The notes below the pieces were generated by a model. That model saw nothing but the letters and a program-made list of their open reading frames with translations, did not search any database and was not told the DNA's origin. Shown here in pieces: positions 1 to 10,365 of a stretch of 64,000 nt of DNA. The translations under genes and the position numbers were made by a program. How positions within the stretch are numbered: position 1 is the first letter of the stretch; each line of letters begins with the position of its first letter. Source of the DNA: Coptis chinensis (Eukaryota; Streptophyta; Magnoliopsida; Ranunculales; Ranunculaceae); contig CM027382.1 in assembly GCA_015680905.1 (NCBI GenBank), forward strand, positions 18,573,501 through 18,637,500, read 5' to 3'.

Positions 1-736
1 TCATCAATATATATAAATATTTTACGTAAACAAGCACTTCTTAATTTATTTAGTCAATATTTGAAAATAAAAAAACTATGTTAATATATTTAGGTAATGG
101 AGATTTCCTAATTCGTAAGTAGTGTTGAATTTGGTTACGAGTCACAACTCATTGCAACTAGTTAATCAAGTTTAGCCTTAGTAAATTGGACAAAATGAGA
201 TCCTGAGTATTTATTTATTAATAAGTCATGTATCTTGTTTTTTTTCACCAATTATGATAAGTTAGTCAAAAATTCTACATGGTTTCCAACAAAATTAAAT
301 TTAAAGAAGCATGGAATCATATGATATGATCAGCTTATTGTTTCTAACTTGAGTACTCCTCTAACTTTTCATTTTAACGGTTGGATGAATCCATTTGCTC
401 AACAAATGAAATATTACCTTCACCAAATAACCCTTCATAGTTCACTTTTTTACAATTAGTTAAAGACCCTCTTTATTCAATGGCACAAAGAGAAAATTCA
501 AAGCATAATAGACGCACTAAGTACCAACTCAAAGTACTGTTTTTTGCCAAATTTCAGGGTGAGCCAGGGCGTACCCTGGACCCCCCGGCTCCGCCACTGT
601 TTATGGAGATGGTTGATCAGAATAATGGGATTGTCGGTCAATAATAGAGCTCAAAGAAGGGGGGAAATCACTAGTTCTTAAAATAACCACATTCCATTCA
701 CTGCTACATGCATGATGCAACCATTGATTAGGCTAT
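1..736. other. AT-rich stretch without a recognised gene
   Basis: No open frame of note and no recognised family. The only marked signal is a GC-rich patch at 561-599 that ends GGCTCCGCCACTG; its reverse complement begins CAGTGGCGGAGCC, which resembles the terminus of some plant hAT-type elements. No partner terminus was found nearby, so this may be a remnant. Confidence 0.4.
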
Positions 737-745
737 GTTTAGAAA

Positions 746-825
746 GAGTCCGAATTTGTTCACCAGCGGCTACTGCTGGTGAAATCCACCAGCGCTAATT
801 GAAGCCCACGTGTATTACTAAACTA
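746..825 (+). repeat. Left terminal inverted repeat of the MULE
   Basis: Eighty bases that match the reverse complement of 6325-6404 with no difference seen. It contains its own small palindrome (CACCAGC with GCTGGTG), a possible transposase-binding feature. Beyond base 825 the arms stay similar (a pyrimidine-rich CTCTCCCACTTCCCT block) with small indels. Confidence 0.95.
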
Positions 826-1075
826 AACAATATATCTAAAAAACAAAAAAGGAATTAAACTATTTCTCGTACTTTCTGTCCTCTCCCACTTCCCTCCAAT
901 TTCTTTCTCTCCCGCTCATCCCCCTTCTTCTCCATTCTTCTCCTGCCTCACGTAAAAACAAAAAGTACGGAAAAATAAAAATAACAAAATACTTATTTTT
1001 TTTCTCGTACAAATTCGGACTCCCCTCGTCTCTCTACTCGTTTTATCTTTTTTCTTGTCATTTTGTTCAATAAAA

Positions 1076-3966
1076 ATGGAACCAGTAATTGGAATGACAT
1101 TCGACAGTGTTAAACATGCTCACAATTATTATAATAGTTATGCAAGAGCAGTTGGGTTTAGCGTGAGGGTTAAAAGATCAAACAGTAGTCGCTCCGATTC
1201 TAAAAAAATATTAAAATGTTGTCTTTGTTGTTCTTGCGAAGGAGTATACAAAATGATCAAAACGCCGGAGAAAAAAGAGAGATGAAAGGCGATTTAAGTG
1301 TTTGGCTGAGTTTGAAATTAGGTTGAAGAATGAGAAGTATGTTTTGACTAAGTTCACTAGTGAACATAGTCACGATCTTGTTCCTCCATTAGATTCTAAT
1401 TTATTAAGGTCTCACAGGTCAACAGATGAATCCTAGGAAGGAATGATGAGGAAAATGTATTCGGCGGGACTAAAACCAAGTCAAATTCACTCTTATGCTT
1501 GCGCAGAAGCGGGAGGAGCCAAATATCTGGACTACACTCGAATTGACTGTAATAACCAGTTGCAGAAAGAGCGAAGGGAGTATCTCAAGAAAGGAGATGC
1601 CCAATGTCTTCTTGATTATTTCAGGGAAAAAAAAAGAGAGAATAAATTCTTTTTTTATTCTATTCGGTACAATGAAGACAATGAAATAACTGGAGTTTTC
1701 TTCTGTGATGCGAAGTCAAGACGAGACTACGGATTATTTGGTGATGCAATTGGTTTTGACACAACCTTCAAAACAAATAATTATAATCTAGTGTGTGCTC
1801 CAATTGTTGGTATTAACAGTCATGGACAAACAGTGCTTTTTGGTTGTGGCTTATTGAGTGATGAAACCACACAATCATTCATTTGGTTATTTAACACGTT
1901 CTTGGAAGCCATGGGGGGAAAACAGCCAAAAACTATTTTCACTGATCAAGCTATGGCCATTTCTAATGCAATTGATGATGTATTCTTAGATAGTAGTCAT
2001 CAACTTTGTCTTTGACACCTACGTATGAATGCTCTAAAGAATCTGGTGAAAAAGTTTGGTCAGTTCGAAAATTTTTATACGATGTTCAAGAAATGCATAT
2101 ATGAACCAGAGATTGTAAGTGAATTTAAAGAGAATTGGGAAGCCATATATGCTTAAAGAATTTGGATTGGAAGAAAATAATTGGTTGAGTACTTTGTATA
2201 AGTCACGTGAAAAGTGGGCCCAAGTTTATGCACGCGTTTTTTTTTTTGTGTTGGGATGACAACAACTCAAAGAAGCGAGGGCATCAATTCATTGCTGAAG
2301 CAATACTTTGGGAGTACTATCATTCTTCGACAATTTGTTGACCAGTACTCAAAGGTTGTGGACCATTTGCGCGGGAATGAAAGAGTAGCAGAGACCAAGT
2401 CTAAGCAAATTGCACCCAACTTAATCTCTACTTGGCGTGTTGAGAGAGAAGCATAAAAAAAATATATAAAAAAGATATTTAGCCTTTTCCAGCAAGAGTA
2501 TACAAAACTTCTTAATCTTCGTTTATTGCAGGAATCGGGAGACGAGAGTACTAATATTTAAAAAGTTAAAGAGAGGGGAACGGACAAAAAGGATCGTACA
2601 CTGACATATGTTCAAGCAGGACAAATAGTGCAATGTTCGTGCAGAAAATTTGAATTCCAAGGTACTTTATTTTTCGCTAATATTTTTGTTTTGCTTATCA
2701 TTTGGATTTATTTTGAAAAACATTTATTGGTTTGAATTCTAAGGTATCCTTTGCTCTCATGTGTTAAAATTGTTCCATGAATTGGAGTTTACAAGTTTGC
2801 CTTCACATTATTATTTGAAGAGGTGGTCGAAGGAGTGTACAAATGAAGTTGTCTATGACGCATATGGTGATGCAATTCGTAGTGACTTGGATCCATTGTC
2901 AACGACTTGTTACAGTGAGTTGTTCACAAAATGTTATTGCTATTGGTGCAAAGTCAAAAATTCATTATGTGCCTATGCAAACTCAAAGTTACTAGAACTC
3001 CATAAGGAATTGATAGCCTTAGATGCTTTGGAGAAAGAACGAGTTGTGGGAAATTCAAAAAAAATCACATTAGATACTTGTGATAATTCACCACAAGACT
3101 CCTATGATGATGTGCAATTGAGAGCCCCAAAAGTAAAGCCAAGTCGAGGCTCGTCAAAAGAAAGAAGGGTGTTCTGGAAAGGATCGCACAAAAGAAGACA
3201 GTTCAATCCAAGCAAAAAGGTTTGTACTTGTATTTTTTTCTTTTGAATACATTGGTTTGTCACATGTACACTTACAATTTTTGTATATATAGGTGCTGGA
3301 GATGAAAATGCAACCATGACGGACAAACTATCAAGTAACCCAATTGATATGGGTGATACTTTAAAAGTGAGTGGATGAGCTTCTTCTAAGATTTACAAAC
3401 AAATTTGTTTATTTTCCTTATTATTTTGAAATAAGCTCAAACCTATACATGATTGTGCCTCTTTACTTTGCAACAATCAGGTCCTTCGGCAAGCGAAAAC
3501 AGGAACCCGACCAATTTGGATGCTCATCCTAATACCTACAATACTACTCAGGTGTGATACCAAAAAATTATATAACCCAAATTAAATGGGGCAGGGATTT
3601 CTTCTTGCATTATCATATCACAGTAATTATAATTAGTTTTATTTTCATTCATTGTTGTGTACGAGTTTTTTACATACCAACCACCACATAACTCAAATCA
3701 GGTGTCGCTTATGCAACAAATCATCTATCCACCAACTTATATGACGGGATACCCGATGATGTACGACACTGATGGTGCTCCACAAGTGAATCATCAACAA
3801 CAAAGTGATGGACCATTCTTTTTAACCAGTAACCAGGATAGGAATCAATTGTTCGTTTCAAGCGAATGCCTTATACCAGTAACCAGGATAGGAATCAATT
3901 GTTCGTTTCAAGCGAATGCCCTGTACCTATGTTATACATGCCAAGTTATCTAGGAGGTCCGGTCTG
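1076..3966 (+). pseudogene. FAR1/FHY3-related MULE transposase, decayed
   Basis: Transposase of the MULE. The start chosen is the ATG at 1076, which opens with GMTFDSVKHAHNYYNSYAR, the normal beginning of the FAR1 DNA-binding (WRKY-GCM1 type) domain. The domain continues in a shifted frame to an EHSHD motif near 1370. The DDE core follows (about 1443-2015), with GFDTTFKTN and TIFTDQAM holding the two aspartates. At 2013-2015 a TGA stands where relatives have TGG in the LCxWH motif. TTQRSEGIN follows near 2255, after a poly-T run that shifts the frame. A SWIM zinc finger is split by an intron: CSCRKFEFQ before about 2663 and GILCSHVLKLF from about 2744. A Gln-rich C-terminal exon ends at 3966. 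At least five lesions make a working protein unlikely. Confidence 0.88.
3825..3920 (+). repeat. 50-bp tandem duplication in the transposase tail
   Basis: A 46-base block (ACCAGTAACCAGG to GCGAATGCC) occurs twice in a row with a period of 50 bases and no difference seen. It sits in the last transposase exon, shifts the reading frame there, and must be young because the copies are identical. Confidence 0.9.
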
Positions 3967-4347
3967 AAGGCTACATTTTCAAGACTCGTCAAGGGCTTAG
4001 TAACCTATGTTGCTGTAAATAAGAAAAAGTTTCAGCTCTAGAGAAGAACCATTAATAATGTCAAGGCTAGTAGGTTATGTTTGGCCAGTTTGGGATATAA
4101 TCTATTGTTTTGTAACGCGGTAGTTTTATTGGATGTTATGTTTGGGACATAAAGCTTAATTTGCTCTCTATTTTGAAAGGAGTATTTTGAAAGCTCTCTA
4201 TTTTATTGGATGTTCTGTTATGGTTGTGAGATAACCTGACAAAGTTTTCAACTAGTGGTATCAAATCAGAATAGAACCGAGTAAGAGCTCGCTCCCTGTC
4301 AAGGATTAGTATACTTGTCAGAATAAAACTTGTTAGAATAAAACCTG
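3967..4347. other. MULE interior, no gene
   Basis: Spacer between the end of the transposase and the captured carrier fragment. It contains an imperfect repeat of a TTTTGAAAG...CTCTCTATTTT motif around 4170-4200 and nothing else that I can name. Confidence 0.5.
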
Positions 4348-4761
4348 TTATAAGCTAGGAACAAGTCCTGCATACAGTGTAGGAATGCCTCTTTGTTCCA
4401 CTATCTTGGCGTAAGTCGCCAATGTGCTTAACTTTGTAGCTTGGACTTGCATTTGGAGCTGTCTCCTCACAACTTCAAATGGATAAGTGGAAGCTTCAGC
4501 ACAAGTTCCAACAATAGCCCCATAAAGCAACGTTCTCATGGGACCCAACTCCATTTGTTTAGGTGAGCAAAGTATGGAAGCAGTAATCCCAGCAACAGTA
4601 CTATATAGTTCTTGAAACTCCATTTGTCTTGATGAGCTCACATAGTTCTTCTTCTCCCCAAGTACTATATATTCCAGCTTAAGTCTCTCAAGCGGAGCAA
4701 CAATAGTTCTTGAAACCGTTGTAGCTATGGCTCCACACCATAGATGCTTTGTGGTGTTCAA
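4348..4761 (-). pseudogene. Captured mitochondrial carrier fragment (adenine nucleotide transporter BTL2-like)
   Basis: Open 137-codon fragment of the mitochondrial carrier family, the inner-membrane six-helix transporters. It opens with NTTKHLWCGAIA and the carrier signature APLERLKLEY (PxExxRxK type). A short TASILC piece from the middle follows, then LGPMRTLLYGA and a second signature YPFEVVRRQLQMQ, and it ends at YAGLVPSL plus a stop. From memory the order and wording match the plant BTL2-type carrier, but most of the middle repeat is missing and the C-terminal helix is cut off. The fragment is about 137 residues against roughly 400. No introns interrupt it. It lies inside a MULE, antisense to the transposase, as expected for Pack-MULE-like capture followed by deletion. 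It could not work as a transporter; it might be transcribed as antisense RNA. Confidence 0.85.
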
Positions 4762-4777
4762 TGCACCATGTGATCGA

Positions 4778-5190
4778 AGTTGAACTCGTATTCGGAAGAA
4801 AATAAATCATGTTAGAAGGAAAATAATATATTGTATAACTAACATTCAAATTCTTGTATAACGTAAGGCTGAACATGACGTATTTTGGTAAGAACAATCA
4901 AGGAAAAAAGAGCAGCTGCCAAGAGTTGCTGCCATAGTTCAAGTGACTTGTGACTGGATCAACTAGTGTTACCATAGGTATTTGGTGTTTAGATAGCTTG
5001 ACAAAGTTGAACTCGCAATCGGAAAATTATAAATGCAGAAGGCAAATAAAATATGCATGGTATACCTAACAGTCACATGGCTGAAAAAAAGAGCTGCCAA
5101 GCTAGGGCTCCTGTCGTAGTTCAGTTTAGAGCACCAAACATAGTATGACTCATCTGGCTAAACTAGTGCTATCATAAGCTATTTGGAGAT
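4778..5190. repeat. Diverged tandem duplication of about 220 bp inside the MULE
   Basis: The block GTTGAACTCG...CGGAA...GAGCTGCCAAG...GTAGTTCA...CTAGTG...ATTTGG appears at about 4778-4992 and again at about 5003-5185, with many differences. It lies upstream of the carrier fragment on its strand and may be captured intron or flank. Confidence 0.6.
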
Positions 5191-5370
5191 GGAGTTATTG
5201 GCTACAAATAGCTCTAAGCTTGAGCACTAAGAATATTCAAACGGGGACAAATTTAAGAGAGTTAAACTGATTGTGACGAGAACTAACACGACTTGGGGGA
5301 TGTAGAAGACACAAGAAATTAAACCAAATACATGGAATCAATACTAATTTGCATATGTTTCAACTCTAAC

Positions 5371-5458
5371 GATCTTAGTGGATTCGAACCACCATCTCTT
5401 GGGATATAAATGTGCCGCATTTTGATCCCAAGCGCTTTGCCTTTTAAGCTAAAGATCC
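5371..5458 (-). tRNA. tRNA-like sequence, probably a pseudogene
   Basis: Read on the minus strand, the stretch begins GGATCTT and ends AAGATC, giving six of seven acceptor pairs. TAGCTTAAAAGGCAAAGC has the length and GG of a D arm. GGTGG-TTCGAAT-CCACT is a good T arm. Between them CTTGGGAT and ATCCCAAG can pair around a loop about 20 bases longer than a normal anticodon loop, like an intron or insertion. There is no clear U33 or anticodon. It could be an old organellar or nuclear tRNA copy swept into the MULE. Confidence 0.4.
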
Positions 5459-6324
5459 ATTTAAAAATCACTGTTTAAATCACATAACCAATTTCAAGAA
5501 TTTAATATCACGGTGAATTATCGAAATACATGCATATGGGCTGCCATGAACAAGCTTTTCAAAGAATTTCAGAAGACCAAGCAACAACATTTTCCACTCA
5601 TTTCTTGAAAATTTAAAACAAACAAACTTTTAAAATTATGCACTGTTAATAAAAAGAAAATTCAAGGTAGCAGTAGCTTCCCCAAAAACTCTATGAGCAG
5701 CATTGTTAATAAATATAATAGTAAGAAATCAAGCAGCCACATCATTAAACTACACCAAGTTGTAAACAAATAATTTAAAATAACTCATTGATAATCATAT
5801 TTTCCTTTTGAATATGAAACTGTCCAATTGGTGTTGCATTATTCTCGGAAACAAGCATCAGAAAAATTCATATCATAAATTCATTACAGGTATACCAAAA
5901 CCCACCAATTATTAACAATTTCTAAATTCATAGACCCTAACTTACAAATTCAAATTAATTCACACATTTACAAATTAGTTGTACCTGAACTACAAACCAA
6001 AGATCAATGAGCAACAACAAGCAACACCAATAAAAAGCAAAAAATAGAGAATGTAGAAAATAATATCTTGGTGATAGAGAGAGATCAAGAGCACCAAATT
6101 ACTTAATAAGGAGGTTCCTCTTTTGCGTAACAGAATTGGGTCCTCTTTGTTGGAGAGAGAAAACGAATCAGAGAGAGAAAGAAGTTTGAGGGAAGGAGTA
6201 GGGAAGTGGGAGAGAGACAAAGAATACGACATTGTTGGGGAGAGAATTGGAGAAGAAATAGTTTTATTCTTTTTTTGTTTGTTAGATATATTGTTTCTCT
6301 AAAAAAGAAAAAAGAAAAAACAGA
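5459..6324. other. MULE right-hand interior, no gene
   Basis: AT-rich DNA that turns into a purine-rich (GAGAGA) block at about 6080-6250. That block is the inverted counterpart of the CTCTCC-rich block near 880-940 and is therefore the inner, diverged part of the terminal repeat. No coding signal was recognised. Confidence 0.55.
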
Positions 6325-6404
6325 TAGTTTAGTAATACACGTGGGCTTCAATTAGCGCTGGTGGATTTCACCAGCAGTAGCCGCTGGTGAACAAATTCGG
6401 ACTC
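6325..6404 (-). repeat. Right terminal inverted repeat of the MULE
   Basis: Reverse complement of 746-825 with no mismatch seen, followed at once by the second copy of the GTTTAGAAA target duplication. Confidence 0.95.
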
Positions 6405-6542
6405 GTTTAGAAATCAATTCTGTTTCTATTGATGGAACTTATTGAATGCTTGGCGTGTGTTCTAAAATATACAAAAAAAGAAGAAGAAGAAGAAATAATA
6501 TAGAAGTTCTAATGTCTTTAGGGTCCCATGTCTTTATATATA

Positions 6543-6575
6543 CTAGCAAGATGCACGTGCTCTGCACGCAATGCC
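6543..6575 (-). repeat. Helitron 3' terminus with hairpin
   Basis: On the minus strand a stem CGTGC/GCACG with an AGA loop stands 8-10 bases before the terminal CTAG, and a T follows. This is the usual plant Helitron 3' end. Confidence 0.8.
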
Positions 6576-7935
6576 AAATAAAACTTACCGAAGAGTGTAA
6601 ATATAATTTGGGTGAGCATACTTACAATTCACATTATGTCTGAGTATACGCACTGGCAGCTGTTTAAAATTTTGATTTTCATACATATGTAAGCAATAAA
6701 CATTTAAGTACATCTCCAAATCACATCCTAGCAAGTACATGTTGCAAATGACAAAGATAAAATGTTAGTACATCAAAAACATCTCTGTAACGTCATACCC
6801 TTAGGTAAATAGGTAATATACAACTGTAGGCATTGAATTGGAATAATGGGACATAACCTCCAAAACATAGTCATTTGGTTTGTTAATCATACATCCAAAA
6901 TGGAGTTACAATAGCATATGCGGCACAACGGCATACTCAGTTTACATTGGATATTACATCAATATAAGAATTAAAGTACAATAACAAAAAGAAGTAGGTC
7001 GCTCTGACATGTCCTCTACTATAAGATCTGATATGTTGCAACCATATATTCGTAAGTAACTACTCCTCAAGCGATGATGGATCAGTTGATATGTTGCATT
7101 GTCCATATACATCAAGAGCTTGTCCCAACGCTTTACAAAAACACGCTTCAAAATCTAGCAATTTGCATTGAGAGCTAGATTAGAGCCCATTGGCAGTTAA
7201 GTATCTAACACTTAGACTATGTCTATACAGTAGGGAGAGAGTTGATAAATCTTGCAATAGAAGTGTCGTCCTGTGAAGGCTAGTCGTTTAAGTGCTTAGT
7301 GCTTCCTGCTCGTTTTCTTGGTTTTAATAGCCTAAGGAGCTTGATGTAATTGAAGAAAGCTCTTCTAATGTGACTGAAAACTAAGAACGGTATCTCAAAA
7401 TTCAGCGTACATAATAAATTATTGTTTAAAAGATAAGTACTCATACATAATTCATTATTCTCATATATCGTCTTGAAATTCATTGTAAATTAGTATTTAG
7501 GCATGCAAAGGCCACCAAATATTCTGGCAATTCTACAATTCTAGCATCAAATATTCTTATATATTAGTGCTCTTGAGAAACATATTAATTTTAAAAAATG
7601 AGTAAGGTAAATGAATCCTCGGCTACCCAAGTATTTTCTACGTGAGACCATCGTAGGCTCTAGCTACTATATATAATGAAAATCTTATCAACTGGGATTG
7701 TTAGCTCTTCCCTTCACAATACCTCGTAAATTGGCTCTGCGAGTTTAACACCATGCCAGAGATAAATAAGACAATGCCACATCCCCAACAATAAGAATTA
7801 GTAACTACAGTAACTTGGGTGTCATATGGAATAAAGCAAAACACATAGTTTTGATATGAAACCTATTTCCAAGTTTGTGGGCTGCATTATAAACCACTTC
7901 ACTTTGTAGCTAGTCCTATGCAATACATGGGTAAG
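6576..7935. other. Helitron interior near its 3' end, no recognised gene
   Basis: AT-rich sequence. Short open frames exist on the minus strand (for example 6954-7151) but resemble no family I know and lack exon-like splice borders. Confidence 0.5.
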
Positions 7936-8034
7936 CTAAAATGTTAAACAAAAAAACTTCTAGTTAAGCTCTTTAGCAGAAAAACAATTTCTCACTCACC
8001 GAATCATCGCTGCATGAGCATAAGAGGTACCCTT
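7936..8034 (-). repeat. Copy 1 of a 100-bp dispersed repeat with a splice-donor-like end
   Basis: Matches 16093-16184 at about 90 % by eye, in the same orientation. On the minus strand both copies read GCAGCGATGATTCG followed by GTGAGTGAG, a good donor site. The second copy is the end of an exon-like frame. The repeat is therefore an internal duplication of an exon edge and intron start within the Helitron. Confidence 0.75.
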
Positions 8035-8334
8035 ACAATGGGATTCTTCCCACCTGTAAAATGTTCACCCACATTTAGACCCTATGAAGGACTCCTCCAT
8101 GAGCATGACCCACCACCACTAAATTAGTTTTGCAATTGGCGGTGAAACCTTAAAACAGTTCTGCCACCACCACCTCTACCGACCTAATCAATATATCGTG
8201 TCCTTGTTTGTTATTTGTGATTATAATTTCTTCTTCTTTATTGCGCATTCTTTATTAGAAGCATTATTCTGCAGTGTAAAGTCCATGTAGGTGGGAAGCA
8301 GTTGACATCCCTCACATTGGCCCATTATTAGGAC

Positions 8335-8784
8335 TAGGGCTGTCAATGGGTCTCGATAACCCGATAACCAATTCGAACCAAATCGATAAAAAATGGTTTG
8401 GGTTTTGATAATTTAGTTTGCCCTCTAGACCCGAAACCGAACCGAACCGATAAGATATTGGTTTGGTTTGGGTTTACCATCCACCGAACCGATATGAACC
8501 CGAACAGATAAGATAGCATTATAGTAATATTTTATGATTAATTTTGTATATGTTTATCAATTGTGTGGTTAAAATTAATTAATTTAATTTAAAATTTAAT
8601 TGATTTTATAGTTTTTGGTTTGAGTTGGTTCAGGTTCGGTTTGTAATATATCTTATCGGTTCGGTTCGGTTTCGGATTAAACATAATATTATTGGTTCGG
8701 TTTGGTTTCGGGTTCCCAATTTTCTTATCGGTTTGGGTTCGGATTTTCCAAAACCCAACCCAAACCGGTCCATTGACAACCCTA
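8335..8784. mobile_element. hAT-type MITE, 450 bp
   Basis: Non-coding miniature inverted-repeat element. The ends are TAGGGCTGTCAATGG and, inverted, TAGGGTTGTCAATGG (one difference). The perfect 8-bp duplication ATTAGGAC lies on both sides (8327-8334 and 8785-8792), which fits the hAT superfamily. The interior is full of CCGAACC and GGTTCGG blocks that pair with each other, so the whole element could fold into a long hairpin. It inserted after the surrounding Helitron had formed. Confidence 0.92.
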
Positions 8785-8792
8785 ATTAGGAC

Positions 8793-9382
8793 CATTAGTC
8801 TCAACATCAAGCTTATTTAATTGGATAATTTATATTCAAACCTGACTTTTGAGTTGTCAATCGTTTTAGTGGTTCATTTATCTGATAGTTAGCCTCCTTA
8901 GGAACCACGATCATGGTGTGTCAGAAATGGAAGTAGTAATCTGGTCTTAAACGTGGGAATCAAAGTGCATGAACGTTTTGATCAATGTTACCTAACGTAT
9001 TATTTTTTTCTATGGTCCCATTTCTGTTTATATAAGATGAACCAAGTGTGGGATCTTTTAGAGTTGGCGAAGTTCCTAATGTTGTAGAAATTAGGTTGCA
9101 AGCTTAAATGCCTATTTGAAAAGTAATTTTTCTAGAGAGGACCATCTCTTTCATGTTTTCATGTTCTAGACATCATAGTCTCTACGTATCTGGAAGCACT
9201 CACAACAATATCAACATCATATTATCCTAAACCTTACAAACTTGTCATTTATACTCATATCCAAATATCTTCCATCTAATTGTGAAGATTGTCACTACGA
9301 TATTGAGTAAATGTTGAAACTGAATCATGAAAGGTACAAAAGTAGTAGATTTTATGAATGTCGTATGTGAAGAATTAGTGAC
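8793..9382. other. Helitron interior, probable intron of the SLC35F fragment
   Basis: Non-coding, AT-rich. On the minus strand it lies just after the GTCACT donor of the transporter exon. The next transporter exon was not found here, so the captured piece seems to end in this intron. Confidence 0.45.
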
Positions 9383-9575
9383 CTGAATGAGACTCATTAG
9401 CTTCTGAGAGCACAACTACACCGAGGCCTCCTATGCATAATGCAACACCGAAGAACTGCCTTAAGGAATATCGAGTGCCGCTGAAGATCCATGTCAAAAT
9501 AATGACCCATGGTATTGTGAAGCAATCCAGCAGAGTCACACTAGTTATAGATGAGTATTGGTATGCCGTAATAAT
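9383..9575 (-). pseudogene. Captured exon of an SLC35F-like (DUF914) nucleotide-sugar/solute transporter
   Basis: An open exon on the minus strand reads AYQYSSITSVTLLDC, then FTIPWVIILTWIF, RQFFGVALCIGG and GVVVLSEANESHSG, ending at a GTCACT donor. This is the conserved core of the SLC35F1/F2-like drug/metabolite transporters, multi-pass membrane proteins. It covers about two transmembrane helices of a family usually with ten. Its 5' edge coincides with the copia target duplication; the previous transporter exon lies on the far side of that copia element. No AG acceptor is visible at the edge (CAA in its place), so splicing was probably already lost. Only a fragment is present and no function is expected. 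Confidence 0.82.
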
Positions 9576-10315
9576 TGTTGGGGTTTATACCAATACCAAT
9601 CGATTCCCCCACTACACAAATAACTTGTATTTGAACTCAATTCAACTCTAGACAAATTCTAAATATCAACTACAACCTATACTAACATGTCCAACTTGCT
9701 AAACAACTATTAACAACAAATAATAATGTAAAGCAGTAAAAACAAACCACAACACAAAGATATACCGTGGTTTGGCCAATGGTGCCTACTTCCACAAGAG
9801 CTAGTCCTTTATAAATTGGGAAGAAAAATTACAATCACTCCTTGCAGTCTCTCACCTTACTAGATCACTCCTCTCTCTTTACAGGGTTGTATCTCTGTAA
9901 AGGTTATCTCTCAATCTTGATAACTTTCAAGATTGGGTTTCTCTCTTTGTTCTTGTGTATTTTTGTGTCTCTTCTGAGTGTTAGGTTTTGCCAAAAACTC
10001 TAACTCTTATTGCAAACTCGCGGTCCACAAAAATAGATTTCTTCTGAAAATAGACTTGAGCGCGGGGTGCGTCTTGAGTAAGAACAAGCTGAGCGCGTGG
10101 TGCGTTGACGTGCCTAGAGGTCAACCAAGGCATGAGCGCGGGGTGCGCCTCGAGCAGACCAAACTGAGTGCATGACGTGCTAAAGTGTCTGGAGGTCGAG
10201 CAAGGCATGAGCGCGTGCCGCGCCCTATGCAAGACCAAACTGAGCGCATGGCGCGCTCAGCCTTTTTCATGTAGACAAACTTCAGCTTCTCCTCATGTGA
10301 GGGATAACTCCAACA
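9576..10315 (-). repeat. 3' LTR of the copia element (left-hand)
   Basis: TG...CA-bounded repeat matching 14525-15265. Its GC-rich part (about 10050-10260) is a small tandem array of a GGTCGAGCAAGGCATGAGCG-type unit, unlike the AT-rich remainder. Confidence 0.95.
10050..10260. repeat. GC-rich tandem repeat within the copia LTR
   Basis: About three diverged copies of a 60-75 bp unit built from GAGCGCG, GGTGCG, GGAGGTCGAGC and CAAGGCATGAGCGCG. The same array is at about 15010-15215 in the other LTR. The two arrays differ more than the rest of the LTRs, which suggests faster change at CpG-rich sites. Confidence 0.75.
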
Positions 10316-10345
10316 ATCTCCCCCTCCCTAACAATGAGGGGGGAT
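10316..10345 (-). other. Polypurine tract of the copia element
   Basis: On the minus strand a GGGAGGGGGAGA tract lies directly before the TGTTGG start of the 3' LTR. This is the usual site and composition of the plus-strand primer. Confidence 0.75.
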
Positions 10346-10365
10346 ACCTCCATGCAATTTCTAAA

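Larger units (their letters stand above)
746..6404 (+). mobile_element. Mutator-like transposon (MULE) with FAR1-type transposase
   Basis: Cut-and-paste DNA transposon of 5659 bp. Both ends start GAGTCCGAATTTGTTC when read inward, and the 9-bp sequence GTTTAGAAA lies directly outside each end (737-745 and 6405-6413). Nine-bp target duplications are the mark of the Mutator superfamily. The outer 80 bp of the two ends are identical by eye, and weaker similarity continues for about 100 bp more. The plus strand carries a transposase related to FAR1/FHY3; the minus strand carries a fragment of a mitochondrial carrier gene. Identical termini suggest fairly recent movement, while the transposase is decayed, so the last move was probably driven by an enzyme from another copy. 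Confidence 0.93.

Noticed and set aside
8589-8810. Minus-strand frame rich in Pro-Asn-Arg-Thr
   Set aside because: It is a product of the CCGAACC repeats inside the hAT-type MITE.
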